NCBI GenBank assembly: GCA_009792885.1
Contig: WMCF01000055.1
Coordinates: forward strand, 5,171,443-5,235,442
Direction of reading: 5' to 3'
Length of the DNA stretch: 64,000 bases
From: Eremophila alpestris peregrina
Taxonomy: Eukaryota; Chordata; Aves; Passeriformes; Alaudidae
The position numbers were made by a program, and so were the translations under genes. This document shows, one piece after another, positions 59,581 to 64,000 of this stretch (position 1 is the first letter of the stretch; every line of letters begins with the position of its first letter). The notes below the pieces were generated by a model. That model saw nothing but the letters and a program-made list of their open reading frames with translations, was not told the DNA's origin and did not search any database.

Positions 59581-59589
59581 TCCAGTTGT

Positions 59590-61070
59590 TTGAACAGCTT
59601 GATCAGCCACACCAGGCTGGCAGGGAGGTGGTGGGTGTCAAAGAGTCAGGGAGAAAAAATACAAATAAATAAAAGGGTGGGCTGTGCCCCGGCAGAGCTG
59701 CAGCTGGCAGAGACCACAGAGACCTGGGCCCAGGGCTGCCAGAGCTACTCCATGCACAGCCCGGGTCAGAGGCTCTTGGCCGGCCCCACAGCCATGCTCT
59801 GCTGTACAGGTCACCCCCCCTCAGCTCCTCTGTGCCCAGAGCCAGAACTTGCCAATGCCCATGATGTCAATGCAGCCCCTAAAACAACAGGGTGAGGCGA
59901 CCTGACCCTTCCATTCTCCTGGCTTTCCTGTCTTTTCCAAGTAAAGGAAATGCTAAAGAAGGCATAGCAAAAATCCCGTATCAAGCAATAATCCTGGAAG
60001 GCAGTTTTCTTCAGAAGATCTCCTTTCTGAGCTGGATATTGTTAACCCACCACCTCTTTTTCCGAATCCCCTCCTTCCCTCCATCACCCCTCCAATCATC
60101 TTTCTGTCTCCCTGCACCTGATGTGCCTTTGGGACTGTGACAAAGTCTCTCCAAAGTCAAAGTCGCAATTCCTTCCAGCCTTCTGAAGGTTATTTGGCTT
60201 CATTTGCCCATGAGTTCATTGAGTTTCCTGCTGTTGTTGGTTCTCCTGCAGATCCACAGAACTGCAATCTGAGCCTTGCCTAGCCTTGCCTTTGGGCTGC
60301 TTCCAGTTCAGTTCCCTCCTGTGTCACTGACAGCACCTTCCCTATCTATGAAGGAGAGAGGCGGCCTAAGATATAAGATCTGCAGGATGGTGACTTAAAT
60401 CCACACTCAAAACACTTCTCTCTCCATGAAGGAATGACAGAACATGTGCAGCAGCCAATGTTTAAGCCTCAACATCTTGGTTATTTATTCTCTGAAATGC
60501 CACAAACCATAAGTACGTATTATAGACAAATCACTTGTCAAAGCTCTTCCCTAATTTAATTAAAGCCATTTTTTATTCATACAAGTGCAAAGAAGCAATT
60601 TAAACAGATAACATTTTTCACACTTACATAAAATGAAAATAGCCAAACTAAATTTTGGCAAAGTATATAAAAACAAAAGATCCAAGCAAAGACTCTCTAT
60701 GTGCCAACTTCCATCTCTACTGAGATGTTAGCAAGGAATTGCACACATGAAATCTCCTACTTCAATTTCTGATGGACTCCTGACCCTCCACACACCACAA
60801 ACATATCAGTGGCTCCTGTGCTGGTGCCCAACAGTCCTTTCCACCCATCAGGCTGGAGTTGATCCTTGTCATTCACACTACAGTGAATTACTAATAGGGC
60901 AGGCAGCAAAACACTGCTCAAGTTAAAGACTTTCTGCCCCAAAAACACCTTTCACTTATTCACTGTGGATGCAATTGTTTTACTGGCAAAAACACAGGTG
61001 TCCAGAACAAGTGGGGTAAAAGTGTTTTTATCACAGCCCTAGTCCAAGCCTTAACACACATTTTTGCCTC
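59590..61070. other. Non-coding unique sequence
   Basis: No gene is supported. 60480-60680 is A/T-rich (CCCTAATTTAATTAAAGCC near 60550) and is a weak candidate regulatory island. The 59575-59895 frames are C-rich and low in complexity. Confidence 0.45.
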
Positions 61071-61079
61071 CCATCCAGG

Positions 61080-61087
61080 TGACGTCA
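61080..61087. promoter_or_regulatory. Perfect CRE (TGACGTCA)
   Basis: The 8-bp palindromic cAMP-response element TGACGTCA is exact, in the context CCAGG-TGACGTCA-CGGGCC with an extra CpG beside it. It contains a CpG that has survived in CpG-poor surroundings, which modestly favours function. No TATA box or promoter-like region was seen next to it. Confidence 0.45.
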
Positions 61088-61089
61088 CG

Positions 61090-64000
61090 GGCCAACCCTA
61101 ACAAGAAACACCTTCAAACTGAGCAAAGCAAATTTGGATGAGCAATACCAAGGAAAGAGCTCTGCTCTAACTCAAAGTTCACTAAAATTGACTGGAAGAT
61201 CAAGGGACAGAAGAATTCCCATCCATCCAAACATATCTGCAAGCATCATTTCTGTCAACTGAACCACCCCAACCACTCAAATCCAGAGGCAGTGTGAGGG
61301 AATTCTGCAGACTGGGCACAGTGCCCACCCCAACTGGTTTTATACCAGTATTTCCCAACATGACCCATTTCATGCACATTAGTGGCCAGCGCTGCTGTCC
61401 ATAGCAAATATCTTCTAATTCTATTTGGTTTCTTCCCCCCTGTTCTAGTGAATAGAAAATAATTTCTCAATTTACCCTCAAAGTTCCAGTTTGCTGCAGT
61501 GCCATTCCTTACGGCGCTCAGCATCTCTTGATTCATGCAATACGTTCAGGCTCCATCTGTGCATATTATTGACCAGATTATGTAAACTATGCTTTAGCAA
61601 TTCACACTCACTTGGTTCTGCAGCACCTGTGGGTGCCAAGCATATGTTTCCCATTCTCCTTGCTCTCCTGGGCCATATGCAATCCCCTCAAACCAGCAGC
61701 TTTCCTATAGACCCAACCTGGTGCCTGGTATAAATCCATATAAATCCCTCTGGTTGTGCCAAACCCTGGTTGTAAATCTGTTTGTGCAGACTTGGTACTC
61801 TGTGCGTGATACCAAGAGCTCTGGGTGCCCAGCAGCACTGCTGGATCACTGCTGACACCTTGCACCAGGCCTGGAGGGGCCGGTGGGGGATGTTCCCTGA
61901 ACACCAAGGAAGACCTGGCAGGTGTGACAGCTTGTGGGGGTAGTATCAGCTCTCATCCCAACCTTAGCATCAAGTCCCTGGGCTTCCCTTCATCCCCCTA
62001 AGCAAGGCAGGCAAACTGAAAAGCCAGCATGCTAAAAACCCAACAGGACTAGCAGAATCTGGTTTTCAAAACTGATATATTGCTCTGTTGCTAGGCAAAA
62101 TGGAAGGGTTTTCTCTCTTCTTTTTGGAGAAGCCTCTGCTCTCTTTTGAGGGGCAGAGCTGAAAAATCACACTGTCACTAATGCAAAATTAGACTGACAG
62201 CATGGAGACCTGCTTCTTATTCCAAGGCATGTCGCCATCCAGACTGCTCCCTTCTGGGAATGACACCATGTACTCAAAGGATTTTACAAAGGAAAAAAAC
62301 AACCCTTCAGCCCACTGCTGCACAAGGATGGTACAGTAGTTCTGTTTCACGCTGGAGCAAGAACCAGGAACTTCAGCAGATTCCATGGGCACCACAAGCA
62401 ACTTCAGGCAAACAAAGAAACAGGTCTAGTCCATTCACAGTGGAAGGGAACAGCTGTCTGGAATCCCAGCAATTGGTTGGTCCTCCTCTCATGTAGCTGT
62501 CACTTTCAAGCACTGAACATGCACTGGGATATGCTGCTCCTTTGTTCTAAACTCTGGTATGTTTGTAGCAGAAAGGGATTTCAAACACTTGAACACACCA
62601 ACAGGAATTTTCCAGTAGCGCCAAAGCAAGAGATGACACATTCCTGTCTCTTGTCTGCAAGAGAGGGCACAGCACTGTCACTGCAGACAAAAGATATCCC
62701 CTGTCCTGTAGAGAGTGACATCAACTTAGCATGACACTCCAAAATAAAACTCCTACATCTGTGGAAGGAGGAAGTCACTTGCAGAGCAGAATGTGGCACT
62801 GGAAACCAGGTCCAAGAGAGCTGCACACAAGGGATGGTGTTGCTGGCCCACAAGCACTGCAGAAACATCTGCACAGGCTGGCACTCTGGCACTAGGGAGC
62901 TCTAGACCCGGTGTCCCCTGCTCAATGAGTTCATCCCTTCCCAAGAGTTAAGCACCTAGCCAAAGGCTGCCCCACATCTACATCTGGATTAGCCAAGAAC
63001 ATGACCTGCATCCCATGAGAGGTTACAACCCAAAGCACTCTGCTCTCTCCCATCACCCTTCATCCACTGCCTCAAACAGCCTGCAGAGCTGCAGGGATTT
63101 ACTGCTGCCTGATATGAAGCAAATTAGGACACCCCAGGAGCCAGTGCATCTGTGCTAGCTAACACAAAAGCCCAGACAGGAACACTGACTTCCCAGGAAG
63201 AGTAAATCATTTCCCCCTTACTTCTGCTCACCTGGCCCAAGGTGCAGGAATCCAAGAAGGATCGGATTAGTGCACAACTCTAGTAATTAAACAGATAACT
63301 CAGACTAAGTGTTTGCAATTTCCTCAGCCTGCATTTGTTAGGGATGCATCTGGATCTCCATAACCATTACCTTCTGCTACCTACAGGTAGAGATAATTAT
63401 CCACAAGTAAACGATTACCTAGGCTATAAATTACCTACAAAAATTTGGGCTGGGGTTTTGCCAATCACCATTCCAATTAATTAACCAAAATTGACTAGCT
63501 GGCTTTAGACCAAATATTTCCTCATCAGTATTCCATGCCAGTGCATATGAGATGAAGGAAACAAACCGGAGAGGAGAGACAGGGAGAAATCCAATGAAGG
63601 TTAGAAGGATCTGAGAGCAACAGAGACATGCAGGAGTGGCTCTTTGGTGTGGCATGCGACAGTGCTGGGGGCAGGACTACACACGGCACCAGCAGCACAC
63701 TCACAGCCATTCCCATCAGACAAGGTGTCACAACCATCACTGGGAATGGAAGAGCTCAGCAGCCTCAAGTGCCCCTCCGGATCACGGCTCTGGGCACATT
63801 TCCAAGGCCTGTTTTGGTGAGCAGGGGACACAGTCATGTGTAGATTATCATGACTGGGAAGGGGACAGCCCCCAGGCCCAAGTCCCACGTTGCCACAGGA
63901 GCTCCCAAGTCCTCAGTGCTCCCTTTGGCAGGAGCTGCTCAGACTCACAGCAAACCCTGCACTTTCAGTAGAGGAGAGGACAGAAGAATGTCACACCAAT
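61090..64000. other. Non-coding unique sequence to window end
   Basis: No gene is supported. TATAAATCCATATAAATCC (61729-61747) is a 10-base tandem pair. CTTGGTA/TACCAAG (61793-61818) is a 7-bp-arm inverted repeat with a 12-base spacer. An AT-rich patch at 63280-63500 (AGATAATTATCC, CCAATTAATTAACC) is a weak candidate regulatory island. Frames near 63.6-63.97 kb overlap on both strands. Confidence 0.45.

Noticed and set aside
1..64000. tRNA, rRNA, snRNA, CRISPR or bacterial operon features
   Set aside because: No tRNA B-box with cloverleaf, no rRNA core sequence, no regular spacer repeats, and composition and content are vertebrate-like throughout.

Overview
This window looks like non-coding DNA from a bird nuclear genome, most likely a passerine songbird. 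That is an inference from three things: low density of interspersed repeats, no mammalian-type SINEs or L1, and short endogenous-retrovirus LTRs, one of which (11159-11923) starts with a sequence I associate from memory with passerine LTR families. I found no protein-coding gene. The longest open frames (about 170-220 codons) lie in CA/CT-rich DNA, usually have an equally long open frame on the opposite strand, and show no recognisable domain, signal peptide or codon pattern. No rRNA, tRNA or known small RNA was recognised, and there is no CRISPR array or bacterial-type feature.

Layout. 1-4.5 kb is mostly unique sequence with AT-rich, TAAT-containing islands. 4.5-5.7 kb is a repeat cluster: a probable + strand LTR (4499-5075), an 18-bp perfect palindrome (5289-5306), and a 16-bp-arm hairpin (5602-5645) next to a minus-strand polyadenylation signal. 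5.7-11 kb is unique. 11159-11923 is a solo LTR with a 5-bp target-site duplication. 12-20.5 kb is unique, with a CTCF-like site near 15.07 kb. 20562-21174 is a second solo LTR with a 6-bp duplication. 22.8-34 kb holds several splice-bounded intervals that could be exons of unannotated (probably non-coding) transcripts, plus a degenerate ~38-bp minisatellite. 34.5-35.3 kb has a 25-C homopolymer and the most CpG-rich stretch I noticed. 39-50 kb has long AT-rich homeodomain-motif islands. 52.5-54.8 kb contains a diverged ~110-bp direct repeat pair. 56963-57015 is a 53-A homopolymer. 57.4-61 kb is again rich in TAAT/ATTA motifs and carries a perfect CRE at 61080.

Taken together the window reads as an intergenic or intronic regulatory landscape: several candidate conserved non-coding elements, at least eight exact POU octamer motifs, and a few old retroviral LTRs. 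I cannot name the locus. Cross-species alignment and RNA-seq would be needed to separate enhancers, lncRNA exons and neutral DNA. I did not find a convincing new biological system. The most unusual local structures are the 5602-5645 hairpin beside a polyadenylation signal, the splice-bounded minisatellite at 30.6-30.9 kb, and the 52.5/54.6 kb repeat pair.
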